From positions 1 through 45,276 of the forward strand of contig DXHL01000018.1 of the NCBI GenBank assembly GCA_019113395.1: 45,276 bases of DNA, given 5' to 3'. Under the pieces are notes generated by a model. The model was not told the DNA's origin and did not search any database. It worked only from the letters and a program-made list of their open reading frames with translations. The translations under genes were made by a program, and so were the position numbers. Within the stretch, counting starts at the first letter, position 1. Each line of letters opens with the position of its first letter. Shown in pieces: positions 1 to 7,912 of this stretch. This DNA comes from Candidatus Rikenella faecigallinarum. Its GTDB lineage: Bacteria; Bacteroidota; Bacteroidia; Bacteroidales; Rikenellaceae.

Positions 1-148
1 GTAAACATTTCCAACAATAGTCCATTCTCACTTCCTTCAATCAAGGGGTTTCCATTGGAGTCAAATATTGGTATAGTACTTACACCACTATAAGAATCGC
101 TTATTATCGTGCTGCCGTCGGCGCCCGGAAATCCGTCCTTGCGGCCCC
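1..148 (-). pseudogene. Silent FISUMP cassette A (5' part, cut by window edge)
   Basis: On the minus strand the fragment opens with the 44-bp conserved arm (105-148), read as GRKDGFPGADGSTI. It then reads IISDSYSGVSTIPIFDSNG and on to EGSENGLLLEMF, where the window ends. The reading frame is the same as in the four complete cassettes of this window. It has no start codon of its own. The in-frame codon three positions before GRKD is the TAG stop of proA (156-158), so the cassette lies directly behind proA in the same frame but separated by a stop. No promoter element is visible between proA and the arm. The body is AT-rich against a GC-rich arm. It is the C-terminal part of a FISUMP-type domain; the silent-donor role is inferred. 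Confidence 0.8.
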
Positions 149-155
149 TAAACCA

Positions 156-1406
156 CTACCCCCGTATCTGACCGTCCCCGCAAATAACGTATTTGTAGCT
201 GGTCAACTCGCGTAAGGCCATCGGGCCCCGTGCATGCAACTTCTGGGTGCTGATGCCGATTTCTGCCCCTAACCCGAATTGAGCTCCGTCGGTAAAGGCT
301 GTCGAAACATTGCAATAAACACATGCAGCATCCACGCAACGAGTAAAGAGTTCACAAGCCGCCGAGTCCTCGCTCACTATGGCCTCACTGTGTTTGGAAC
401 TGTAACGGGCAATATGCTCGATAGCTTCCTCCAGGGAACCGACCGTGCGAATGGCCATCTTATAGTCCAGAAATTCCGTACCGTATGAGTCCGGCGTAGC
501 TTCGCGCAGCAAAGGACGGGGGTAGTGACTCTGTAGCGCCTCCCAGGCCTCACGGTCGGCATAAAGGATGACATTGCTGTCGGCCAGCATGTTGCAGATT
601 ATCGGCAGGTCGGATAAACGTTCGCGGTGAATCAGCAGACAGTCCAACGCATTGCAGACACTAACCCGCCGTGTTTTGGCGTTATTAACGATAAGGGCTC
701 CTTTGACCTTGTCACCGGCCCGGTCGAAGTAGGTGTGGCAGATGCCGGCTCCGGTTTCAATGACCGGTACACGGGCATTGTCGCGGACGTAACGGATAAG
801 GCGTTGGCTGCCGCGCGGAATCACCAGGTCGATGTAGCCCACGGCTCCCAGCATTTCGGTTGTCGCGGCATGGTCGGCCGGCAGCAGTTGTACGGTATTG
901 GGGTCTATGTTGTGGGCGCTTAGGGTGTCGCGAATGAGTGCCACAATAGCCTGATTAGAGCAGAGTGCATCGGTTCCCCCCTTGAGAATGACGGCATTAC
1001 CCGACTTGAAACAAAGGGCAAAACAGTCAAAGCCCACATTGGGACGGGCTTCGTAGATAATTCCGATGACGCCGAACGGCACGGAAACTTTTGTAATGGT
1101 CATGCCATTGGGTCGGGTGGTCTGGTCGAGAGTCAGCCCGAGCGGAGAGGGCAGCGATGCCACATTCCGCATATCGTGAGCAATGCCCGCAAGACGTTCT
1201 TCGGTCAGTTTGAGTCGGTCGTAACGGGGGTCGTCGGGAGCCATGCGGGTGAGGTCCTGAGCATTGGCCTCGAGTAGCGAAGCGCTCTGTTCGAGGATAC
1301 GGTCGGCCACGGCATTCAGGACGCGTTGGATGGCGGAGGATTCGAGCTGGGCCAACTGTTTGGCGGCAGTCTGAGCCTGTTCAAAAAGGGCGGTGCAGTT
1401 TTCCAT
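156..1406 (-). CDS. proA: Gamma-glutamyl phosphate reductase (glutamate-5-semialdehyde dehydrogenase)
   Basis: This cytoplasmic enzyme of proline synthesis reduces gamma-glutamyl phosphate to glutamate-5-semialdehyde with NADPH. The product is 416 residues, the usual ProA length. Family signatures seen include [20 protein letters not shown], the segment [11 protein letters not shown], and [15 protein letters not shown] near residue 250, which contains the catalytic cysteine. The start was set at the ATG at 1404-1406 ([12 protein letters not shown]). An extension to 1457 would add 17 residues that overlap the promoter element. No proB lies beside it in this window. Its stop is followed within about 8 bases by silent cassette A on the same strand and frame. 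Confidence 0.95.
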   Translation of the reverse strand: MENCTALFEQAQTAAKQLAQLESSAIQRVLNAVADRILEQSASLLEANAQDLTRMAPDDPRYDRLKLTEERLAGIAHDMRNVASLPSPLGLTLDQTTRPNGMTITKVSVPFGVIGIIYEARPNVGFDCFALCFKSGNAVILKGGTDALCSNQAIVALIRDTLSAHNIDPNTVQLLPADHAATTEMLGAVGYIDLVIPRGSQRLIRYVRDNARVPVIETGAGICHTYFDRAGDKVKGALIVNNAKTRRVSVCNALDCLLIHRERLSDLPIICNMLADSNVILYADREAWEALQSHYPRPLLREATPDSYGTEFLDYKMAIRTVGSLEEAIEHIARYSSKHSEAIVSEDSAACELFTRCVDAACVYCNVSTAFTDGAQFGLGAEIGISTQKLHARGPMALRELTSYKYVICGDGQIRG

Positions 1407-1454
1407 ATCGGGAGAGTAAAAAGAGCAGAACAAAGCAATTTTCCACTTATAAAA

Positions 1455-1462
1455 CAAAGATA
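1455..1462 (-). promoter_or_regulatory. Bacteroidetes -7 element for proA
   Basis: The minus strand reads TATCTTTG, a perfect TAnnTTTG match, about 50 bases before the proA ATG. No convincing TTTG -33 element was seen at the usual distance. Confidence 0.6.
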
Positions 1463-1565
1463 CGTAATTTTCAAGAGAGCATCGTCCGAAGAGGGGTATT
1501 GTCCAAGCGGGAAGAGTAAGCAGGGCTTATTTCCGGGGAATAACGAAAAACTGCAAAAAAGATTT

Positions 1566-1573
1566 TAACTTTG
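1566..1573 (+). promoter_or_regulatory. -7 element for the Trp/Gly-rich exported protein
   Basis: The sequence TAACTTTG matches TAnnTTTG and lies about 80 bases before the chosen ATG at 1656, divergent from the proA promoter. Confidence 0.5.
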
Positions 1574-1655
1574 TAAAGTATCGTGCGTCAAAGTATTAAA
1601 GCCATAAAAGAGGTTGGCAGAAGTACAGACGCTGACACCCAAACGCCACAGAATT

Positions 1656-2954
1656 ATGAAAAGAATCCTTATCATGATGATGTTTGCGGGCCTGACGGTG
1701 GGAGCTGTTGCCCAGCAGACACGATATGTCGACGATTTGTATCAGGGTTCGACGCGCAAGAGCAAGGCCGCTGCGCAGGCCAAAGAAGAGGCCGCGCAAG
1801 CGACAGTCACACGGCAGACGACCACGACAACCACTACCCGTAGCGTTACGCAAACGCAGAGCGCGACCGGCAGTCAGATGCCCGTGACCTGGACTCCGAC
1901 ACGTGGAGCGGCAGAAGCATCAACAGCAGGAACGACTGCCCAGAGCGATAATGAAGAGTTGGTGACCAGTTACGACGCAGCGCTTGAACGTCGTCTGGAG
2001 GCCTATAAAAATTATCGCGAGATGGACGACAGCTATTGGACTCTGATGGAGAGTTACCATAAGATGTTGAGCCGCAAGTATGACCCTGAGTTGTATAACG
2101 TGATAACGTTTGGAAACGAGATGTGGGTTGAGCCGCGCTATATCTCGGCCATGTTCGATGGCAGTGACCCGGCGGCAGGCGTACAAAACATGGAGTTGTT
2201 CCCGGCAGCAGCCAAAGAGACGGAATCCCATGTGACCATCAACCTGACCCTGGCACCGTCATGGTATTGGGATGACCCGTGGGACTACTGGTGGTACAAC
2301 CGTTGGCGGTACGGCTGGTATGGCGGATATTACGGCTGGGGGCCCTATTGGGGTTGGTCGTGGGGATGGCATGGCGGCTGGTATGCCGGCTGGGGACCCG
2401 GATGGTGGGGCGGATGGTATCCGGGGTGGGGACCCGGTTGGGGTCCTGTCTATCCGCCGATTTGGGGTGGCCCCTATTACAATCCGCGTCCCGTTATCTG
2501 GGGTAACAGCCGTCCCGGCTGGGGGCCTGCTCTGGGGTATCGGCCCGGAGCCCCCGGGGGAAGTACCGGGAGACCTACCTATACGGGAGGTTTCCGTCGG
2601 AATGAAAACGGGACCGGTGTAGCGATAAACAATGGCGGAACGACTGTCAATCGCCGTCCGGGAGCAGGGATTCGCCCCGGCAGTACCGGCAATCAGTATA
2701 ATCCGGGAGCTTCGACCCGCCCGACCATAACCGGAGGGACGACAGGTACCGCCACCCGTCCGAGCGTAGACCGTTCGTATCGCCGGCAGACCACGACGAC
2801 GCCCCAACGACAGACCACCACACGGACCGAAGCACCGCGACGGACCACGACACCCTCCTATTCGGCACCGAGCAGCATAGGAGGCGGTTTTGGCGGCGGA
2901 GGCTCGGTGGGCGGACGTGGCAGTGCTGGCGGGGGCGGAGGTTTCCGGCGGTAA
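1656..2954 (+). CDS. Exported Trp/Gly/Tyr-rich low-complexity protein
   Basis: This protein of 432 residues has a clear signal peptide (MKRILIMMMFAGLTVGAVAQ), so it is exported. No enzymatic family was recognised. The N-terminal half is ordinary sequence with a short alpha-helical look (ALERRLEAYKNYREMDDSYW). Residues about 200-290 are packed with aromatic and glycine residues in units such as GWGPYWGWSWGWHGGW. Residues about 358-408 are Thr/Arg-rich, and the last 25 residues are almost all glycine with a few Arg, Ser and Val. Such composition suggests an extended or self-associating envelope protein, but this is only inference. An earlier in-frame ATG at 1614 is rejected because the signal peptide begins at 1656. 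Confidence 0.8.
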   Translation: MKRILIMMMFAGLTVGAVAQQTRYVDDLYQGSTRKSKAAAQAKEEAAQATVTRQTTTTTTTRSVTQTQSATGSQMPVTWTPTRGAAEASTAGTTAQSDNEELVTSYDAALERRLEAYKNYREMDDSYWTLMESYHKMLSRKYDPELYNVITFGNEMWVEPRYISAMFDGSDPAAGVQNMELFPAAAKETESHVTINLTLAPSWYWDDPWDYWWYNRWRYGWYGGYYGWGPYWGWSWGWHGGWYAGWGPGWWGGWYPGWGPGWGPVYPPIWGGPYYNPRPVIWGNSRPGWGPALGYRPGAPGGSTGRPTYTGGFRRNENGTGVAINNGGTTVNRRPGAGIRPGSTGNQYNPGASTRPTITGGTTGTATRPSVDRSYRRQTTTTPQRQTTTRTEAPRRTTTPSYSAPSSIGGGFGGGGSVGGRGSAGGGGGFRR

Positions 2955-2981
2955 GGACTGCACAGGAGGGGAATAAGGCAG

Positions 2982-3012
2982 GCGCGTTTTGCTCCGCAGC
3001 GAACAAACGCGT
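2982..3012 (+). terminator. Possible hairpin terminator
   Basis: CGCGTTT at 2983-2989 pairs with AAACGCG at 3005-3011, with a further GCT/AGC pair inside. It lies just after the stop of the 432-residue exported protein. There is no T-run after it, so the assignment is weak. Confidence 0.35.
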
Positions 3013-3072
3013 CTCCCCTTACGTCACATAAGAATTATCTGAGTTTAATGATACCTTACGATGACTACAATC

Positions 3073-4617
3073 ATGAAAAATAATCTGATACGAACCACTT
3101 TGCTGGCTGCGGCAGGACTTTTGCTTCTGCCCCCGCAACGAACCGCAGCGCAAGGTTCGGAAGAGTTGCTGATGTTTTCGCGCCAAAATTTCGGAATCTC
3201 CAGTGCCCGTTCGGCGGGGATGGGAGGTGCCTTCACCTCGCTGGGTGCCGATGCCGCCACCATGAGCATTAATCCGGCCGGGATGGCCATGTACGGACGC
3301 GGGGAAGTGAGCATCAGCCCCGGGCTCCGCATTACAGCCCATAGGGCTGATTACAGCGGAATGGGCGGAAACGTCTCTAATAACCTGGGAAATACACGCG
3401 CCAACGTGGGGAGTTTCTCGATGGTGTATGCGGGTGACAATTTTGCCGTGGGCTTCGGGATGAACCGACTGGGCGACTACAACAGCCGCAGTCGCGCAAT
3501 TGGATACGGCGAACAGTTCTCCATCGGCGATATGTTCGTCGAACAGCTCTATGGAGCTTCGCCTGCGTCGCTCAGCGCTCCAAGTGGGGATATTTATCAG
3601 GCTTTCTTCAACTATCCGCCGGCCATGTGGGGTGCCATTATGGGTTACCAGACCGCACTGCTCGACCCGGTTGTCGGCAGCAATCCCCAAACCTACACCA
3701 TGAGCAACATGATTCAGCAGGGAACCCTGCTCTATCCCGAATGGTATCGGCGGACTACGGGAGCCAACAACGAATATACCCTCAGCGCGGGATATAACGT
3801 GCAGGACGTGTTGTACGTGGGCGCCACACTCGGCATTCAGGACATCTACTACAACCGATACGACACCTATTCCGAAGTGACCTCGGCCAATAACGTGGGG
3901 CTGCACAGTTTATACTACGGCCAGAACCTGCGGATGAACGGAACCGGGGTGAACGTGAAGGTGGGTGCTACGGTACGACCGCTGCCCTGGCTGCGAATAG
4001 GGGTGGCCTATCACTCGCCGACTTGGATGAACATGGGCGAAGAGTACGATGCCAACATGACCACCTATTATACCCATGCGCTCAACGGATATACCTATGG
4101 GTACAGCGATACGCCCATCCTGCGCAACGAGTACAACATGCGGAGTCCGTCGCGGCTGCTGGCGGGTATCTCGGCCACGATAGGCTCGTTCGGTATCGTC
4201 AGTGTGGACTATGAACGCACTTGGTATCAATACATGAAGTACACCTCGGACGGCTATGCCGACGTGAATGCCTATATTCGTGATACCTATACCCCGACGG
4301 ATGTGATACGTGCCGGGGTGGAATTCCAGCCGATACGGTCGCTTTTCCTGCGGGCCGGATATGGATACAGTACCTCCCCGTACCAAGGAGCCGATTTCCG
4401 CAAGTATGGCGAATATCAACAATGGTCCGGCGGGATTGGCTATCGCAACAGACTGGTGAGCATAGACCTGGCCTACGTCTACGGAACCACCAAACAGATG
4501 CCCTTCAAACCGTATGATTATACGGCCGATGACGGTTATCGGGTGACCACGGATGGAACTGTTTATACGACGGACAAAAATCACAACGTGATTCTCTCCG
4601 TGGCATTCCGCCTGTAA
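3073..4617 (+). CDS. FadL/OmpP1-type outer membrane porin
   Basis: The product is 514 residues with a signal peptide (MKNNLIRTTLLAAAGLLLL, cut near TAAQG). After the signal come the motifs SARSAGMGGAFTSLGADAA and INPAGMAMYGRGE, typical of the N-terminal plug region of the FadL/OMPP1/TodX family. The rest alternates polar and aromatic residues as expected for beta strands, and the protein ends in VILSVAFRL with a C-terminal aromatic. Family members transport hydrophobic compounds through the outer membrane; the substrate here cannot be told. An in-frame ATG four codons upstream (3061) is an alternative start. It follows the low-complexity exported protein on the same strand. Confidence 0.85.
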   Translation: MKNNLIRTTLLAAAGLLLLPPQRTAAQGSEELLMFSRQNFGISSARSAGMGGAFTSLGADAATMSINPAGMAMYGRGEVSISPGLRITAHRADYSGMGGNVSNNLGNTRANVGSFSMVYAGDNFAVGFGMNRLGDYNSRSRAIGYGEQFSIGDMFVEQLYGASPASLSAPSGDIYQAFFNYPPAMWGAIMGYQTALLDPVVGSNPQTYTMSNMIQQGTLLYPEWYRRTTGANNEYTLSAGYNVQDVLYVGATLGIQDIYYNRYDTYSEVTSANNVGLHSLYYGQNLRMNGTGVNVKVGATVRPLPWLRIGVAYHSPTWMNMGEEYDANMTTYYTHALNGYTYGYSDTPILRNEYNMRSPSRLLAGISATIGSFGIVSVDYERTWYQYMKYTSDGYADVNAYIRDTYTPTDVIRAGVEFQPIRSLFLRAGYGYSTSPYQGADFRKYGEYQQWSGGIGYRNRLVSIDLAYVYGTTKQMPFKPYDYTADDGYRVTTDGTVYTTDKNHNVILSVAFRL

Positions 4618-4702
4618 GGCCACATTGCACCGTCAAAAAAACTTTCCGACCTCTTTTGCCCCCAGCTCTTTCCATTCATTTACGACTTCTAAACCAAACA
4701 AT

Positions 4703-5149
4703 ATGAAAAAAATCGTGTGGTCCTGCGTCATTGTCCTCTGTGTACTGAGCCTCGCGGCACTGGCGCAAAACAGAAATGCCCGTCGCGTTCAACCGGTGGG
4801 TTCGTGCCCGGCGGCCGTATGTGCCGATTCGTGCCGCTGTGCATGCCCGGCCGACTCGCTACGTTGCCCGATGCGTCCCTGCCCCAAAGATTCGACCTGC
4901 ATGAAACCCTGTGCAAAACGGGCTCAGGGGTGCTGTGGCAAGGCTGATGTATGCCCCAGGGCACAAAAAGCAGAAGGCTGTCTCAAATGCCCTTCCTGCC
5001 CGAAAAGCGATACGACCGCCTGCTGTATGGAAATGAACGGCGCACAGTGTAAAACGGAATGTTTGTGTCCTGCGGCAAAAGGGGATACGACGGTTTGTGC
5101 TCAGCCCCGCCATCGCCGTGGACCGCGCGGTGCACACCGAGGACGGTAA
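4703..5149 (+). CDS. Small cysteine-rich secreted protein
   Basis: This 148-residue protein starts with a signal peptide ([22 protein letters not shown]). The mature part of about 125 residues has 21 cysteines by my count, many in CP or CC pairs ([28 protein letters not shown]), and it ends in a basic Arg/His/Gly tail ([13 protein letters not shown]). No family was recognised. The density of cysteines suggests either a disulfide-stabilised extracytoplasmic protein or a metal-binding one; neither is shown. The start was chosen at the signal peptide. Upstream in-frame sequence from 4625 lacks protein-like character. Confidence 0.7.
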   Translation: MKKIVWSCVIVLCVLSLAALAQNRNARRVQPVGSCPAAVCADSCRCACPADSLRCPMRPCPKDSTCMKPCAKRAQGCCGKADVCPRAQKAEGCLKCPSCPKSDTTACCMEMNGAQCKTECLCPAAKGDTTVCAQPRHRRGPRGAHRGR

Positions 5150-5190
5150 CGAAACGTTATCACGCTTTCCTCCCTCAGCTTCGGGGGAGC

Positions 5191-5241
5191 GGCATTCGGG
5201 CCGAAACGGTTTTTTCACAAACCGATTTCGGCCCGAATGCC
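5191..5241. terminator. Long inverted repeat between the Cys-rich gene and proS
   Basis: GGCATTCGGGCCGAAACGGTT (5191-5211) and its near-perfect reverse complement (5220-5241, one extra base) form a stem of about 21 bp with a short T/A-rich loop. It may terminate transcription from the Cys-rich gene. Its right arm ends next to the proS -33 element, so it could also influence proS. Confidence 0.6.
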
Positions 5242-5242
5242 G

Positions 5243-5274
5243 TTTGGCCGTTGCGGACGGAATACCTATCTTTG
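5243..5274 (+). promoter_or_regulatory. proS promoter (-33 and -7 elements)
   Basis: TTTG at 5243-5246 is followed after 20 bases by TATCTTTG at 5267-5274. This is close to the Bacteroidetes sigma-70 consensus TTTG-N19-21-TAnnTTTG and lies 24 bases before the proS ATG. Confidence 0.75.
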
Positions 5275-5298
5275 CCTCCTGTAAATACTTGTAAACTC

Positions 5299-6783
5299 AT
5301 GGCTAAAGAGCTCAAAGACCTCACCTCGCGCGAGGACGATTACAGCAAATGGTACAATGACCTGGTTGTCAAAGCCGGGCTGGCCGAAAACTCCGCCGTC
5401 CGCGGATGTATGGTTATCAAACCCTATGGCTACGCCATCTGGGAAAAAATGCACGATGCCCTCGACAAAATGTTCAAAGATACGGGCCACGTGAATGCCT
5501 ACTTCCCGCTGTTTATCCCGAAATCGTTCTTCTCCAAGGAGGCGCACCATGTCGAAGGCTTTGCCAAAGAGTGCGCTGTGGTGACTCACTACCGCCTCAA
5601 AAACGACCCCGACGGCCGAGGCGTTATCGTAGACCCCGATGCCAAACTCGAAGAGGAACTGATTGTCCGTCCGACCTCCGAAACCATCATCTGGAACACC
5701 TATAAAAATTGGATTCAGTCCTACCGCGACCTCCCCATTCTGTGCAACCAGTGGGCCAATGTGGTACGTTGGGAGATGCGTACGCGTCTGTTCCTTCGCA
5801 CGGCCGAGTTCCTGTGGCAGGAGGGGCATACGGCTCACGCCACCAAAGAGGAGGCCATCGAAGAGGCTAAAAAGATGATTGGTGTCTACCGTGATTTTGC
5901 CGAACAGTGGCTGGCTCTGCCGGTGATTGTAGGCCACAAGAGCGACAGCGAGCGTTTTGCGGGTGCCGATGATACGCTGACCATCGAAGCCCTGATGCAG
6001 GACGGTAAAGCTCTCCAAAGCGGTACATCGCACTTCCTGGGGCAGAACTTTGCCAAGGCATTCGATGTGCAGTTTACCAACAAGGAGGGGCAACTCGACT
6101 ATGTATGGGCCACTTCGTGGGGTGTTTCGACCCGTCTGATGGGGGCTCTTATCATGGCACACTCGGACAATAACGGGCTGGTATTGCCTCCGAAACTGGC
6201 TCCGATACAAGTTGTAATGGTTCCTATTTACAAAGGCGAAGAGGAACTCAAAACCATCGTAGCGCGAATGGAAGAGATTGCCGCCGAACTCAAGGCCAAA
6301 GGTATTTCGGTGAAAATCGACGACCGTGACAATGTGCGCAGCGGGTTCAAGTTTGCCGAATATGAGCTGAAGGGGGTTCCGGTACGTCTGGCCATTGGGC
6401 CCCGCGACCTGACCAACGGTACGGTCGAGCTGGCTCGTCGGGATACGCTGACCAAGGAAAATGTACCGGCGGAAGGTATTGCCGACCGCATCGAAAAACT
6501 CCTCGAAGAGATTCAGCAGAACATCTATAACAAGGCCCTTAAGTTCCGCGACTCGATGATTACGAAGGTCGACACCTACGATGAGTTCAAACGGGTACTG
6601 GAAGAGAAGGGGGGCTTTATTTTGGCCCACTGGGACGGGACTCCGGAGACGGAAGAGCAAATCAAGAACGAGACGAAGGCCACGATACGCTGTATCCCCG
6701 TGGATGCTCCGGCCGAAGAGGGCAAGTGTATGATTTCGGGTAAGCCGTCGCATCGCCGGGTGTTGTTTGCGAAGGCCTACTAA
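5299..6783 (+). CDS. proS: Prolyl-tRNA synthetase, archaeal/eukaryotic-like type
   Basis: This enzyme attaches proline to tRNA-Pro in the cytoplasm. The product of 494 residues has the length and order of the short ProS class found in archaea, eukaryotes and Bacteroidetes, without the editing insertion of the E. coli type. Signs are [11 protein letters not shown] (class II motif 1 region), [10 protein letters not shown], motif 2 in [20 protein letters not shown] and [14 protein letters not shown]. Next come the anticodon-binding segment [21 protein letters not shown] and a C-terminal domain ending in [17 protein letters not shown]. The start at 5299 ([12 protein letters not shown]) lies just behind a good promoter. 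A longer reading frame from 5059 overlaps the preceding gene and the promoter and was rejected. Confidence 0.95.
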   Translation: MAKELKDLTSREDDYSKWYNDLVVKAGLAENSAVRGCMVIKPYGYAIWEKMHDALDKMFKDTGHVNAYFPLFIPKSFFSKEAHHVEGFAKECAVVTHYRLKNDPDGRGVIVDPDAKLEEELIVRPTSETIIWNTYKNWIQSYRDLPILCNQWANVVRWEMRTRLFLRTAEFLWQEGHTAHATKEEAIEEAKKMIGVYRDFAEQWLALPVIVGHKSDSERFAGADDTLTIEALMQDGKALQSGTSHFLGQNFAKAFDVQFTNKEGQLDYVWATSWGVSTRLMGALIMAHSDNNGLVLPPKLAPIQVVMVPIYKGEEELKTIVARMEEIAAELKAKGISVKIDDRDNVRSGFKFAEYELKGVPVRLAIGPRDLTNGTVELARRDTLTKENVPAEGIADRIEKLLEEIQQNIYNKALKFRDSMITKVDTYDEFKRVLEEKGGFILAHWDGTPETEEQIKNETKATIRCIPVDAPAEEGKCMISGKPSHRRVLFAKAY

Positions 6784-6808
6784 GGCGTGTTTTTTTGAAG
6801 AATCATGT

Positions 6809-6838
6809 GCAGGGCAGTGCCGTTGGGTGCTGCCCTGC
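6809..6838 (+). terminator. Hairpin after proS
   Basis: GCAGGGCAG (6809-6817) pairs perfectly with CTGCCCTGC (6830-6838), 25 bases after the proS stop. It has no downstream T-run. It lies directly before silent cassette B. Confidence 0.5.
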
Positions 6839-6862
6839 GTGTATTAGGAGGAGTTTGGGATA

Positions 6863-7504
6863 TGGGGCCGCAAGGACGCTTTTCCGGGTGCCGACGGCAG
6901 CACGATAGGGTCTACTGTCAAGACGATTCCAATATATGATGCAATAGATAATGAATTAATGGAGGGGAGTAAGAATGGGCTGCAATTAATCACATTTTCT
7001 GAGGATATGATGAGTGGATATACCAATACTTTAAGTTACACTGTGAAATACCCTTTAATATTTATTGGCAACCCAAACCAACCGCGCGATTGGTATACCG
7101 ATAATGAGATTTACCAAAATAACACCTTATGGGCTGACACCAAAACAAAATATGACCCATGTCCAAAAGGGTGGAAAGTGCCTCAAGACGGGACATGGAA
7201 TGACATCTCATCTACAACACTAACGTTCTATATTCAAGGGGCCCCGTTTTCCAATACTTCATTTCAATATCATCTTACGAATGGACTGCTTTATAAGCAG
7301 GTTACATGGTACCCTGCCTGTGGGTATCGTACTGCCAATTCAGGAAATTTAACATTCCCAGGCAATAGTGGAAATCACTATTCATCCACTGCAAAAGGGG
7401 TTAATGCCACATTATTAAACCTTGTTTTCCAACCTGAAACCATTCGGCCTAATTATAACAACTCTCGGACTTACGCAAATCCTGTTCGTTGCATTCAGGA
7501 GTAG
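6863..7504 (+). pseudogene. Silent FISUMP cassette B
   Basis: The fragment opens with the conserved arm (6864-6907, WGRKDAFPGADGSTI), then a variable body, the landmarks NTLWADTKTKYDPCPKGW and WYPACGY, and the end NPVRCIQE-stop. An in-frame TAG lies six codons before the arm (6845-6847). The first internal ATG in frame (6952-6960 region) would lose the conserved front, and no TAnnTTTG element precedes it, so expression in place looks unlikely. The product is the C-terminal part of a FISUMP (Fib_succ_major) domain; in full-length Bacteroidales relatives the GRKD motif follows an upstream region with WMDRNLGA and YQW, which is absent here. The body is much richer in A/T than the arm and the flanking genes. 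Together with its 3' arm it forms one donor-like unit. A poorly expressed real gene cannot be excluded. Confidence 0.85.
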
Positions 7505-7666
7505 CGTGAGGGAGGAATCGAAGGAGTGGGATAAGGGGGGGAGTCATCCGCAGGGGTATCCGTATAGGGGAAAAGGGGAAAGGCGCAGGGAGCAGCTCAG
7601 CCTCTCCCGGAGGGAAGAGAGCGCAAAGAGCAGATAAACCCCAAGCGAGGAAGACCTGACACGAGG
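7505..7666 (+). repeat. Conserved non-coding 3' arm of cassette B
   Basis: Straight after the TAG stop begins a sequence shared with cassettes C, D, E and F: GGAATCGAAGGAG, then GGGATAAGGG, GTATCCGTATAGGGGAA, GGGAGCAGCTCAGCCTCTCC and GATAAACCCCAAGCGAGGAA. The B copy keeps the motif until GACCTGACACGAGG and then differs from C, D and E but resembles F. Short reading frames inside it are chance frames. Confidence 0.85.
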
Positions 7667-7912
7667 GCAATGCCGTATGCTATAACTGAAAACAAATATT
7701 CCCTCCTATCCCCTCGGGTTGCTGAGGCAACCCGTCAGCCCGGAGCCGCCCGGATGCGGAGGGCTGAAAACTCACCCGTTCGGGCTCGCTTTTCCGCCCC
7801 CGCCGGCTCCAGTCTTCACGAAGTCGCACTCTACTGACAGACACGAGTCGGTTCGAGTGCCCAGCAGCACCATTTCTACCAACACCGTTGCAGCAGACAA
7901 CCGAGCATAAAA
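7667..7912 (+). repeat. Trailer of cassette B with shared 53-bp module
   Basis: No gene is seen here. Bases 7714-7766 are an identical inverted copy of 44901-44953 in the trailer of cassette F, so the orientation relative to the cassette is the same. The module starts with the perfect hairpin GGGTTGC-TGAG-GCAACCC (7716-7733). After it comes a stretch with fragments of the same module family, for example GTTCGAGTGCCCAGCAGCACC near 7850. The stop of the helicase gene follows immediately. Confidence 0.75.

Noticed and set aside
2259..2963. Long antisense reading frame opposite the Trp/Gly-rich gene
   Set aside because: It is a shadow of the GC-rich low-complexity coding sequence, with a Pro/Arg-rich translation and no start signals.
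7716..7733. Trailer hairpins as plain rho-independent terminators
   Set aside because: The stems are short, no T-run follows, and several copies stand far from any gene end.
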